A DNA stretch of 64,000 nucleotides from Microbotryum silenes-acaulis (taxonomy: Eukaryota > Basidiomycota > Microbotryomycetes > Microbotryales > Microbotryaceae). This document shows, in pieces, positions 11,667 through 22,251 of the stretch. Position numbers and translations under genes: made by a program. The notes below the pieces were generated by a model. The model searched no databases, was not told the DNA's origin, and was given only the letters and a program-made list of their open reading frames with translations. Location of the stretch: contig QPFY01000010.1 in the NCBI GenBank assembly GCA_003665825.1, forward strand, positions 868,001 to 932,000, written 5' to 3'. The stretch's first letter is position 1, and each line of letters opens with the position of its first letter.

Positions 11667-13783
11667 ATGACTCGCAATCTGCACCTACCCCTTTCGCTCC
11701 CCGCCTCAGGGCAAAGCGAGTTTGCGCGTTTCTCGTCGCGGCGTTCTACCGTCTACTCGGCCAAAGGGATGGTCTCGGCATCGCAACCTTATGCATGTGA
11801 AGCCGGTCTTGCGATCCTCCGTCAGGGAGGTAATGCCGCTGATGCTGCGGTGGCTGTTTCGGCGGCGTTGAACGTCACCGAACCGGGGTCATGTGGGATC
11901 GGTGGTGATGCGTTTTGCCTCTGGTACGATGCCAAGACCAAGCAAGTCAAGGGGCTGAACGGGAGTGGGAGAGCACCCCAGGCCTTGACCTTGGAAGGAC
12001 TGAGGAAGAAGGGCATCAAGGGTGCCGAGATCCCGCTAGGCAACCTTAACGCGTGAGTGAGCTATTCTCCGGAGATCGCCGCGGTCTATGCTCTGAGGAA
12101 CTCGGTTCTAGGCGGGGTAATTCTGATTTGACGTGTCTGAAATGTATAGCGTCACTGTTCCGGGCTGTGCTGCTGCGTGGATTGATACTATCGAGCTCTA
12201 TGGCTCGGGGAAGATCACCATCAAGGAGGCGCTCGAGCCGGCGATCAAAATGGCCGAGGAAGGGCAAGTATTTGCTCATTCTAGCCGTGTCTTAGGTGCT
12301 CTTGTACTGACTTTCTAAGACTGTGCTGTTTCGAGCTATAGAGTTCCCATCTCTTCGATCTCGGCACACCAGTGGCATCGCGCTTACCGGCACCTGGTTC
12401 GAGCCTCTCCGAACAGTGCCGAGATGCTCATCACGGACCCCGAAACGAACGAAACCCATGCACCGCGAGCAGGCGAAATCTACAGGAACCCCAGTCTTGC
12501 TCAAACCTACCGTGAGCTCACCAAGATGGGGAAGGACGGTTTCTACAAAGGCCGCATTGCCCAAGCCATCGTCGACATCATCAAGGACGGCGGCGGAGAA
12601 ATGACCCTTGAAGATCTCAGTTCTCATACGAGTACCCAGGTCGATGCCATCTTCATGTCGTACGGTGGTCACGAAGGGGTCAGACTTTGGGAGATCCCTC
12701 CCAACGGACAAGGAATCGTTGCACTCATCGCTCTGGGTATCGTCGACATCTTGCAAGACACGGGGAAGGTCGACATGTCCAAAGCGGACCACAACTCGCC
12801 CGAGTGGCTTCACGTCATCATCGAGGCCCTTCGTCTAGCCTTTGCAGACGCTCGAGCCTACGTCGCCGATCCGGAAAAGACGCGAGTCCCTATCAAGGAG
12901 TTGCTGAGCAAGGACTATCTCACCCAACGTGCGGCCTTATTCGATCCCGAGAAGGCGAACCCCATCATCAAAAAGGGTGCCCCTTTCGCCTCGAGCGACA
13001 CAGTGCAATTTAGCGTTGCGGATGCCGAAGGAAATGCGATGTCGTACATTCAGTCCAACTATGCAGGATTTGGTACATCCGCCGTCCCCAAGGGGTGCGG
13101 TTTTACTCTGCAGAACAGAGGTAGCAGTTTCACGCTCGTCGAGGGTCATCCCAACTGCGCCGAGGTAGGCGCAAACTCTGCCCTAGCCGGGAGAAGTGAA
13201 GACCCTCCCAGCTAATTCCTTGACACTGACTGCACAGGGCGGGAAACGACCTTACCACACCATCATCCCCGCCCTCGTAACCCGAGGAAACAAAGAAGAC
13301 CAAGACTTGGACCTCTTCATGGCGTTTGGCGTAATGGGGGGATTCAACCAACCCCAAGGCCAACTCCAAGTCCTGCTCAACATGGTCCACCACGGCCACG
13401 ATCCGCAAGAAGCGATCGATGCACCGAGGATCTGCATCGGTGCAGGTCTTCCAGACTCGAGTGTCAACCCTGAGGATACGGGGGATATCAATTCCGAAGT
13501 CTTCCTTGAACATGGGATTCCCGAGGCAACGTTCGACAAGCTCAAGGAGATGGGGCATGATGTGAGATTGCTCAAGGGGCACGATCGGGCCATGTTTGGT
13601 CGGGGTCAGGTCAGTTCTTCGAATCGCTTTATCCATCTGAGGCCACGTATAATTTATGCTGGAACTAATGCTAGCTCTCCCTTCGCTGTCCACCTCTGAC
13701 AGATCATTCAAAAGCTCTCGAATGGGGTCTGGGCCGGGGGTTCGGATCCGAGAGCGGACGGACATGCTGTGCCGCAGTTGTGA
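11667..13783 (+). CDS. Gamma-glutamyltransferase (cytosolic, YwrD-like type)
   Basis: Five exons: 11667-12052, 12150-12263, 12342-13164, 13238-13609 and 13703-13783 (591 aa). The family hallmarks run in order: [54 protein letters not shown], then the autocleavage region [11 protein letters not shown] with the presumed nucleophile Thr. The C-terminus has [25 protein letters not shown] and the end [14 protein letters not shown]. It is an N-terminal-nucleophile hydrolase that cleaves and transfers the gamma-glutamyl group of glutathione. No signal peptide is seen, unlike secreted or vacuolar GGTs. Intron 2 (12264-12341) only keeps frame and the MAEEGVPISSI junction if it uses a GC donor. The start is the first ATG in the frame with a plausible leader. 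Confidence 0.9.
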
Positions 13784-13930
13784 TATTATTAAATGGCTTG
13801 GCTTTTGCTATAATTTACGCCATTGTGGGCTCGTGTCTCTTTCTTTTACTTCTTCCTTCTCTGTAATACCCTAGAAAGTCGAAACGGTTTGTTCCCAAGT
13901 CGGTCGACGTTCACGGATCTCGATCTTGCT

Positions 13931-15082
13931 TCACTTTTGGGGTTCGCCGGTCTCGCCTACGGCTTCCAAGAAACCTTGCCACTCTTCATCGGGCATGGGG
14001 TAACCATGTTCCTCCTCGACGGGGAAGGAGCGCTCCCTGACCTCGGACACGTATTGACGGATCGCTTGCGTCGCTTGAGGTTCCCATTGGGCGTACTTTT
14101 TCAAGAACCTGGGCCCCTTGGCGAGCGAGGATACGCCTAACATGTCGAGTTGGACCAAAACCTGTCCGTCGCAGTCTTTGCCTCCTCCGATGCCGATCGT
14201 AGGGACGTGAAGACGTTGCGAGATGAAGGCTGCGAGACGGGAGGGTACGGCCTCGATGACTATGGCAAAGGCGCCCGCGGCTTGAATGGCCAAAGCGTCT
14301 TGGTAGACCTTCAACGCAGAGGAGACGGTTTTGCCCTGCACTCGATAGCCCGACAACGAGGCTTGTCGTTGCGGGGTCAAACCAACGTGACCCATGACGG
14401 GAATTCCTCGCGAGGTGAGGCGCTGGACCAAATCCGCGACCTCTTGGCCGCCTTCCAACTTGACGGCATCCATCTTCCCTTCTTGGATCAAACGGACTGC
14501 ACTCTGACTGCATTGCTCGGGCGAGGTGTGGAAGGTGCCAAAGGGGAGATCGGCGACGAGTAAGGACGAGTGGCAACCCCGCGCGACGGAGCGGCAGTGG
14601 TAAAGCATTTCGTCGAGCGAGAGGTCGGTCGTGGATGGGTACCCGCATGCGACCATGGCGAGGGAGTCGCCGACAAGACATACATCGATTCCTCGAGGTG
14701 AGATGGCTGCCGAGGAAGTGGTGCCGGGCTCGGCCGACGAAGAACTAGGGGCTGGCGCATGGGACGACTCGATGAAGCGCGCCGAAGAGTAGTCATGGGC
14801 GGTGAGCACGGTGATGGGTATGCCCTGACGCTTGAGCTTGTCGAGGTCCATGATGGTACGCTTGCGACGGGGTGCAGCCGACGACGGCGACGAGGCTGCG
14901 AAGTTGGGGGGTGGGGGAATGAGCCACGGCTAGCTGATCAAGAGATGACATGGGGGTTGTATCTTACCAGCACGTGGGGTAGGCCTACTACTGTAGGACC
15001 TGGTCTGCATCGCAGCCGAGCGTGTGGGGCTGCATGTGCATGCTACGAAATGGCGAGCACCGGCGGTTGTGGTCGTGTTCAT
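13931..15082 (-). CDS. panB: Ketopantoate hydroxymethyltransferase
   Basis: Two exons: 15082-14968 and 14895-13931 (359 aa; 72-nt intron, phase 1). The protein shows the PanB order: ITVLTAHDYSSA, metal-binding VGDSLAMVACGY, LPFGTFHTS, AVKLEGG, PVMGHVGLTPQ, the catalytic-type glutamate in FAIVIEAVPSRL, and VPTIGIGGG. It catalyses 5,10-methylene-THF plus ketoisovalerate to ketopantoate, the first committed step of pantothenate/CoA synthesis (yeast Ecm31). The first exon is Arg/Ser-rich (MQTRSYSSRPTPRA), suggesting mitochondrial import. In-frame ATGs at 15232, 15082 and 15010 are all possible; 15082 gives a length nearest the family norm. The gene is convergent with GGT, with 147 bp between stops. 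Confidence 0.9.
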
Positions 15083-15857
15083 CCTTGCGGCCTTGGCCGG
15101 CACGACCGAGTCAGCCCCAGCCGGCGGGTTCAACGGAGCGATCAGACGAGATGTCGAAGCCAAGGGTCCAGTCCAGCTTTGGTGCGAGCGGAAGGCCGTA
15201 CGCAAAGAGTGGGCTACTGATCCGGTGCTCATCCTGGTGAAATCTCTTCGGGCAAGGCGAAAAGACGATGACCGAGCAAGACGAGTGCTCGTCAGCGCGG
15301 ATCGGTAATAAGGGAGGAAGAGAGAAGCCGAGAGACACAAGCCCGAAAATTGACCGCGCGCGCCGAGCCCAACTCCGGGTTTCAGAGACGCCGGTCGATC
15401 CTCTTGACTTGACTCGGGGTTTTTCGGATAAATATCACTTGGTCGCTTTCACAGTGGTACCCTCTGTCCTCATCAATTGTTCAAGAAATGCCCATATCAT
15501 GAACAGTTCCGCCGGCCACCTCTTGCTTTGCTGACGAATATTCTTGCCTCGGCGCAAAATCGCACTTGGGCACTTGCCGAACATCACCGAGTCCAAGTCA
15601 CAAGCTCCGCGGACTTTCGACTTCGAATTCCAAAGTGATCAAAACTGTTGCGTCGCCCTTATTCCCACATAAATACAGTCGACGTACTCTCTGGCATCAT
15701 CTTCCGTCATATTCTCTCCCACTGCCCCGCCGCCGTCCAAATGCAACCCCCTTCCCTGCCAACCTCTCTACGGTGCTCAAGAGGCGCCGAGTCTGTGAAA
15801 GGCTCGGAGAAAAACCCATTCGATGAAAGGCTTCCAGCAACGGAGCGACGCATAGCA
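15083..15857. other. Intergenic region
   Basis: The 5' flank of panB and the 3' flank of the next minus-strand gene. A TATA-like ATAAATA lies near 15430. No convincing gene is seen. Confidence 0.45.
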
Positions 15858-16686
15858 CTACGTACTGTGTCGTGTACGAGGCTCAGCAAAAGTTCGGGGT
15901 TCGCGATGGACGAAAGCTGGAAGAGATTTTTTCAAGTGGCCAAGGACGTGTGCGAGAGGCAGCATGTCAATCATACGCTCTTGAGTGGAGCACCGTAGAC
16001 CAGCACGAAGCCTCACCATGGACAGCTTCCTCGGCAGTTCTGGAACGAATCGGCATAACGTATTCGAGAGGTTGTTGGATCTGAGGGGCGATATACGGTT
16101 GAGTGTACGGTGGTACATTGCCTTCGCGGCTATGACGACGAGTTGTGGTATTGTCTGAAGCCCCGTGACTATGATCAGTGGAAGCTACAAGGACTCGACA
16201 TGTGATGGACTCACCGGCGTACGACCAAAGTCCCCCTGTGCCCGGCGGTTCGGCACCCACCGCTTTCCGCAGAGTAAGCATCTCTTCCCGTGCTTGACGT
16301 TGTTGACCCGTTTCGACTTTCCGGTTCTTCATAAACTCCCTGGCCATAACCTGCTCCATCCCATCATCGACGACCCTGACCACCGACCCGGCCCCCTTGA
16401 AAGCACCCACGACCTCGGCACCGTTCGAGGGCCACTTCCAGCCTGTCTTTCGCACCTTCAATTCCTCTCGTCCTATATCCCTCCATGCCTCGGTCGCACA
16501 CTCGTGGTCTTCGAGATGCTTGGAAGCGTAGCGTAGTGTAACTTGGAGAATCCCGAGACTGCCATTGAGGAGCTCGAGGAACGCCCGGGTCAGTGTCAGT
16601 GCAAGCGAGAGCAAGGTGACGAGTACGATCGTGGTGTGCACGAGATAGTAAATTGTAAGTCGAGCATAAGGGTGAATGGATGACAT
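15858..16686 (-). CDS. Hypothetical single-pass membrane protein
   Basis: I do not recognise this family. The best model has three exons: 16686-16215, 16154-16017 and 15916-15858 (222 aa). Intron 1 is 60 nt and would also be read through in frame if retained. The C-terminal splice is less certain: without it the frame ends at 15967. Residues about 8-38 form one hydrophobic helix (LTIYYLVHTTIVLVTLLSLAL). A charged region and a putative coiled coil follow (VETGQQRQAREEMLTLRKAV), then a Pro/Gln/Tyr-rich tail. The start is ATG at 16686. The gene is tandem with the SLC25 carrier upstream (280 bp). Confidence 0.5.
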
Positions 16687-16966
16687 CACCTTTCGAAGTG
16701 AGTTAGATTGTGTGCCATGTCGTAGAAGGACTATTAAGACCCGTGCGAAGCGGTCGAATGTTGGCTCAAGATATACGAGACATGAGTTTCTCCTATATTC
16801 CAGCCCTCGGCGGCCCCTTGTTCTCGATCGGCGGAGGGGCGCGGACTATTGGAGGGGCGGCGGGCACGTCTAGAGTTACAACAAGATGCTGTTATATGCT
16901 ATGCTATAATATTCGCCTATGGAACTTGGGCTTCGGTGAGAACACATCACATAAAAATTCGCTGAT

Positions 16967-18402
16967 TCATATCCCCTTCCATCGCTTCATGCTCTCGTAC
17001 GTCGTCATCGAGATGGCGTTGGACGGGATCTGAAATGCCAACAATATCTTTCAGTTCTCCCATACATGAGAATCATACCACCAACCACAGCCCTGACTCA
17101 CCGCATAAGCGATCCTGATCCCCAAACCCCGAGCAAATGCTTTCGGCCCGCCCATCCTCCACAGCTCCTTGACGATCCCACCGATACCATCCCTAGCCAA
17201 ACCCCGACTCGTCTGCCACCTCGACTGTACCAGCTCGATGGGGTTCGTTACACTTACGGCCATGGCGCACGCCGAGACTGAGCATAAGGTGTATCTTGCC
17301 GTCAGTGGTAGACCACCACTTGAGGAAGTCGTCTCGGCATTTGGTGCGGATTTGTTGGTGTGATAGGGGTCGTAGTTGGGGATGAAGCGGAGCTTGAACG
17401 ACTCGTAGAGGAACCAATAAAGTGAAATGTAGGGCACAAAAATGGCGTTCGACAACCAATATCCACGGAAGACACCTGTGACGAAGCACCGATGTCAGTC
17501 ACGTGCCGTCGAATCCGGCCGCGGCTCAGTCCATTGATCGTTCACCTCGGTACCCTTCCTCATTCCAGATCTTGCGTAATAGCTTTGAAGCGGATGTTGT
17601 CCCTTCACCACCTTTTTGTAACCGAGCCTTCATCACATCCATCGGTGTCCAGATAGCTCCGGAGGCGACTATCATTCGGTGGGAGAGGTGTTTCGGCCGA
17701 ATTCAGTTGTTCGCTCGTGGTCAACGACTTTCACGACTCGAGATGAGTCTCACATTCGGCTGCCAATCCAGATAGCATGAACACGGGCATCTGTTGCAAG
17801 ACCGTCGGCTTAACGCCGGGCGGCAAGAGTTGCTCGGCGAGATATCGTTTTGAGGCTGAAACGAGAGGAACGACGAAAACGTCAGCACATCACTTCTTCC
17901 GGAGCTCTGAAACGATCACGACGGACCTTCATACGTCATGAGATAGACCGAAAGCGCCGGAACGGAAAAGGCGATCGCGACCGGAAGACCTGCCAAGTCA
18001 AGAACTCGAGTCGACTCCAGTTAGACGGGATCGCCTCGAACGAGCTGCGAGAAGCTCATGACTGACCAGCATACAACGTCTTCACCCTCGGATGGGGAAT
18101 AAGCTCCTTGAAGGGTGGTACTGTCCTTCCCGGTGCGGTTTGGATTCGAATGCGAAGTGTGTCCACTGCAGCCGAGCCGTGAAAGGGGGGAACACCGGAG
18201 AATGAGCGAGCTTCGCACGCCGCGGTGGGTTCCCGAGCAGCTCGGCGGTGGAGAGGCACGTACGAGGATGTGTGCATAACCGAGCTGCTATGGCCGAGCA
18301 GGAGGATGCGACAAGCACAAAGGGCTCGATGTATCGCTTTGGTGACGGCAATACTGAGCGCGGATCTACCGGCTTGGGCACGGCCACCGCTGAATCCGAC
18401 AT
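16967..18402 (-). CDS. Mitochondrial carrier (SLC25 family)
   Basis: Seven exons: 18402-18264, 18165-18067, 17989-17927, 17855-17754, 17668-17546, 17475-17102 and 17029-16967 (320 aa). All introns keep phase. Three tandem carrier repeats are visible by their signatures: THPLDTLRIR (split by intron 1), WTPMDVMKARLQ and TNPIELVQSRWQ, each ending a first odd-numbered helix. Supporting motifs are GLPVAIAFSVPALSVYL, EEGYRGVFRGYW, and the C-terminus IPSNAISMTTYESMK. It is predicted to be a six-helix inner-membrane transporter; the substrate cannot be told from the sequence. The third signature has Gln where Lys/Arg is usual. Length is typical (about 300 aa). Donor 3 is the unusual GTCCGT. Confidence 0.9.
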
Positions 18403-18927
18403 GACGATGACGGCTGCGGCGACGTAATCAAGGTTGGAACCCTGGTGTGCAGCGACGTGTCTGATGGGTTCGGGGCGTAGGACTCTTGTGGACCGTCAAG
18501 GTGGACTGTCGCAGTTGATCACGCGTGAGCTTGAACCAGCAAGCTCTGAGGAAGAGATGGGACCGTGAAGAACTGTGAACGACAAGAAGACGACGTAGAG
18601 ACCGGCGGCAGGGTCCGAGCTCAAGCTCACCTCTCGGCTGTTGTATTTTCGCCGGTTCGAGCAACTGCGTAGTGCATCAGGTATACTCGTTATGACAGTC
18701 GATAAATCACTGAAAAAGAGAGCAACTGAATGGGAAACCCAGTCGCTGAAGATGCTGAGCTGTACCACTTCCAGATGGTTAATAGCATGTTAAAAACTGG
18801 GGTTTAGATCATGAGCCTGAGCCCACGCCGTTTGCAGCGATCTAAAGCAGTCAGAGGTCCAAAAGCGTGACAGACAAATTACAGTAAAGAGATACTATTA
18901 TCACTCTGTATCATCTCGGTCACAACA
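18403..18927. other. Intergenic region
   Basis: Promoter side of the SLC25 carrier and 3' flank of the homeodomain gene. No gene is seen. Confidence 0.5.
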
Positions 18928-20409
18928 TCAACACAGCCCCACCAGCTCAGTCCCCATCAGCCAGTTCACCTCTTCGTCCTGACCAAACATTTCGAGGCGG
19001 CTCAACGCATCGCTTCCAGTCCGTCCGAGCCACGGGTACAAGTCAGTCCATCGATCGTCTTGCAGCGTCTCGTACCACGTATTGCTCGTCGTCGTCGTGT
19101 TGAGACTCGTTCCATCCGAATAGTCCGCGCCCAATGTCGAGGGAGAAGTCGAGGCGAATCGATAACTCGAAGTCTTAGGAGATTCACCGCCGTTCCAAGC
19201 CGAGCCGGCCGTGGGACACGTCGCGAGAAAATCCGGATCGATCGGCATCGTCAAAGAGCCGGCAAGCGTCGACTCCATTCCAAGTGCAAACGAAGATGAG
19301 ACGGAGCGGTAAGGTGGTGTTGACCTGTTGGGCGAGGTGTGAGACCGAGAATCTGAAACACATCGGCGTGACGCGGGGACGCCGGCGTTTGGATACTCGG
19401 AGGAGGCAGCGGGCGAATCGACGCACGAATGGTGAGCTTGTAGACCACGTGGAAGCGGCTGGGGTTGATAGAACTCCATCTTGAGATCTTCGAAAGGATT
19501 GAGGGTTGAAGACGAGTGGAAGGTCGGACTGGATGCAAGAGTCGACCGTGACCCTTCGCTCGACGACGACCTCTCGCTCGGCGACGACCCCTCGCTCGAC
19601 GACCTTGAGCCACTCGATGACCGCTTCCTCTTTGGTGTGTCCACCCATATCTCAGTCTGTTCTGAGAGCTTCCTCTTCCTGCTGGGACATTGTCTCTTCA
19701 TCTCCCTCTCTACTTTCTCCACCATCTCCTTCAAGTCCGGTCTGATCGTCAAGCTGCCGTCGTCCTCGAAGTACTTGCGGACTTTATCGACGGACTCTGA
19801 TTCTTCCTCGCTTCCGTGCCCTGATTCAACTCGTCTGATGAGCTCTTCCATTCCTTCCTTCGTCCCGCCACCGAAATTTCGAGCGAGCGCCGACCATTCT
19901 GATCGACGACGTGAGTTGACGAACCAGTTCGAAAGCTGCGCACGATTATGGGCAGGCACGGCTGCTAAGAGCTGTTCACGTTCCGAGGGCGATGGGTACG
20001 GCCAGGAGATGTGCTCTAGGAAAAACGCACGATAATGCAAGATCGAACGGTCTTCTTCTTGCGAGGTGGAATCTTCAGAAAAGTCCTCGTCTTGATTCAA
20101 CGGAGTAGTTCCGACCTTGCCGATGGGCCCGTGTAGCAGCTCAGAAACTTCGAGCTTGGCTGCCGCTTCTATTGCGGCGGATTCTGATTCAAGACAGCTG
20201 AGCTGATGCGAGACAATGTTGATCTGTCGCACCTTATCTACGCAGGCCGACACTGCGTCTGGGGGCAAGGTTCCCGACGATATTTCTCTGGCCAGGCGTG
20301 GCAAGAGACTTTGCAGCTGGCTAAAGGTTTCTTGAGCTCCGTTCTCGTCGTATGATGAACCAAAGCGGCGATAGATTGAATCGAGTTCGTCACAGAGGCC
20401 GACAGACAT
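18928..20409 (-). CDS. TALE-class homeodomain transcription factor, HD1 mating-type-like
   Basis: One uninterrupted ORF of 493 codons with ATG at 20409. The homeodomain lies at about residues 120-175: the helix 1 / loop WPYPSPSEREQL carries the three-residue TALE insertion (PYPS), and the recognition helix is NWFVNSRRRSEW (residues 161-172). This class corresponds to HD1 (bE-type) of basidiomycete HD mating loci, which pairs with a divergently transcribed HD2 protein to specify compatibility. The N-terminal 120 residues are helical and would be the variable dimerisation part. The C-terminus is Ser-rich with basic clusters (SRKRKL, TPKRKR) that may be nuclear signals. No HD2 gene is found in the adjacent 1.8 kb. 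It could instead be a non-mating TALE factor. Confidence 0.8.
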   Translation of the reverse strand: MSVGLCDELDSIYRRFGSSYDENGAQETFSQLQSLLPRLAREISSGTLPPDAVSACVDKVRQINIVSHQLSCLESESAAIEAAAKLEVSELLHGPIGKVGTTPLNQDEDFSEDSTSQEEDRSILHYRAFFLEHISWPYPSPSEREQLLAAVPAHNRAQLSNWFVNSRRRSEWSALARNFGGGTKEGMEELIRRVESGHGSEEESESVDKVRKYFEDDGSLTIRPDLKEMVEKVEREMKRQCPSRKRKLSEQTEIWVDTPKRKRSSSGSRSSSEGSSPSERSSSSEGSRSTLASSPTFHSSSTLNPFEDLKMEFYQPQPLPRGLQAHHSCVDSPAASSEYPNAGVPASRRCVSDSRSHTSPNRSTPPYRSVSSSFALGMESTLAGSLTMPIDPDFLATCPTAGSAWNGGESPKTSSYRFASTSPSTLGADYSDGTSLNTTTTSNTWYETLQDDRWTDLYPWLGRTGSDALSRLEMFGQDEEVNWLMGTELVGLC

Positions 20410-22251
20410 TGTCTGCAGAGGTCACCAGTTCAGTGCTGGAGATTTGACTTCCGGCGCTTATCGAAGCCCGCGTCGGAGATCGCTGAGCACTCACAGTGGG
20501 GTCTTGATACAAGACGGATAGCAGATGGCTGTGATTGTATGACCTTGAAAATTGGTATATCGATCGTGGGGGGGTTGAGTGAGAATAGTAGCGAATGAAG
20601 TAGAGAGGTACCCGCTGAGGCACTTAGTAGGTGAACAAAGGAAGGGGATCTGTGCGTTCCGAATTTGGCAATTCCCTTCGTTTGCTACCTTGGGCTCAGC
20701 CAAGGACGTGCTAGGGCCGTAAATTGACTATACGTCGCTAACACTACAAACATCATGTAAGAGTGTCCTCTTCTACTCGCGCATCCGCTCGACAGTTTTC
20801 GATTTTCGAAGACAACTTGAAGGCCGGACAACGATCCCCCCGGCCGACCTGTGCGCACACCAGCATCATCAAATCTTGAAAACTGCTCTCAAACGTTGTC
20901 TGCGCTTTGGTTGTGTCCATGAGAGACGCTATTTTGTTTCAGCGCTTGTCAGGTGCAGTCATTTAGTCCCTTGCATCGCCTGTTGAAAGCGAGTGCAGCA
21001 TTCTACTAGTACGCGTAAGTTCGGGGATTCAAACATTCGAGTCACGAAGGATCGTTTTGCCCCCCCCCCCCCCCTCCCCCTGACCCTAACCCTGCTGACC
21101 ACATATGTTTGTATTTAACGATAACAACATAAAAATGTGGTGTATGAATCTGACGTGGTCTCTCACTGTAGGAGCCGACTTCAGCGCATGCCGCTCACTA
21201 AATCACAACGGTGCCGATGCCGATGGTTTCGCCTTGAATGAGTGTCACTAAAATTCGATGAGAGTGGGAGCGAAAAAGAAAGAATGAGAGACAGTAGGAC
21301 GGGATCATGTACAGCCCCTGGAACATCATGTTGTTGTTGAGCCCCTAAAACCGTTGTCGCGATGTAAACAGTCCGTCACGTGATCGACCCGCGCCCGCAC
21401 CTGCGCGTCAACGACAGCGGGACTCACGCCTGAGCTATGTAGAAGAAGTGTCATGCAAACCCGCGCGCTTGCTATACATTAAATACTGCATATACCGCTC
21501 AACAGTTCCGTACCACTTCAAAACTCGAGAAAAATCGTACTCGGGCTGTAGCTCGACTTTTATGGTCCAGAAAATGCAGAAATGGTCGTATCTGACCTCT
21601 GCCGATACCACAGGCAGGTGCGGCAGCCTCAACAGTATGCTGGTACATTCACTACAGGCGGCCCGAATATAGGCGCCCCAAATACAGGCGGCCCCGCAAC
21701 ACAGTCACAAACAGCGATTCTAGGTACATGGGTCGCGGATCGACACTTTTTTATTGCTACCTTTAGAGTAAAGGTAATACCTTAAGGTATAGAGGTAGTA
21801 AACTGGCTCACCGAAGCGACTACACTCGCTACGAAAACATAGGTCACCGAACCAACTACATTCCGCTACAAAAAATAGTTGATGACGCTGTTTGTGCGCC
21901 TGACCTCCTTTCGACAGACACGGTAGATCTTTTTTGAAACACGCGGCAATGGGCGCTAGCTCAAAAGGGGCTGCGATAGGCGCGAGTGGTGGGCGGTGCT
22001 GTCTCACCCCATTGTGTCCCCTTTGGCCCGCTCGTTTTCCCCCTCCCTCTCAAATTTGCTGAAGTCACCTTAATCTCCTACTCTTTCCTTCCATATCGTG
22101 CGCCTCTTACTTCACTCGACTCCCCTCCCAACTCGTCGTCACTCGTTCCACGCTCCTGGCCCGACGGTACTCACTCAACGCTCCTGGCTCACTACTCCTG
22201 GCCCAACCCCCTCACTGCTCAACAGCTCGTCCACTCGCCTGTTGCCTCGCG
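20410..22251. other. Gene-poor region next to the homeodomain gene
   Basis: 1.84 kb without a convincing ORF on either strand and lower in GC than its neighbours. It holds a poly-C tract with telomere-like CCCTAA units (21061-21091) and a patch of imperfect AGGCGGCCC / AGGCGCCCC units (about 21655-21700). CT-rich promoter sequence of the CFEM gene lies near 22015-22250. Confidence 0.55.
21061..21091. repeat. Poly-C tract with two telomere-like CCCTAA units
   Basis: Fourteen C, one T, five C, then TGACCCTAACCCTG. It may be an interstitial telomere-like remnant or chance low complexity; two units are too few to decide. Confidence 0.5.

Noticed and set aside
15083..15340. PanB start at 15340
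   Set aside because: The extended frame begins with TTG, not ATG; the first ATGs are 15232, 15082 and 15010.
20410..22251. A hidden HD2 homeodomain gene beside HD1
   Set aside because: I looked for a WF-N-R recognition helix on both strands and found none; only short, stop-rich frames.
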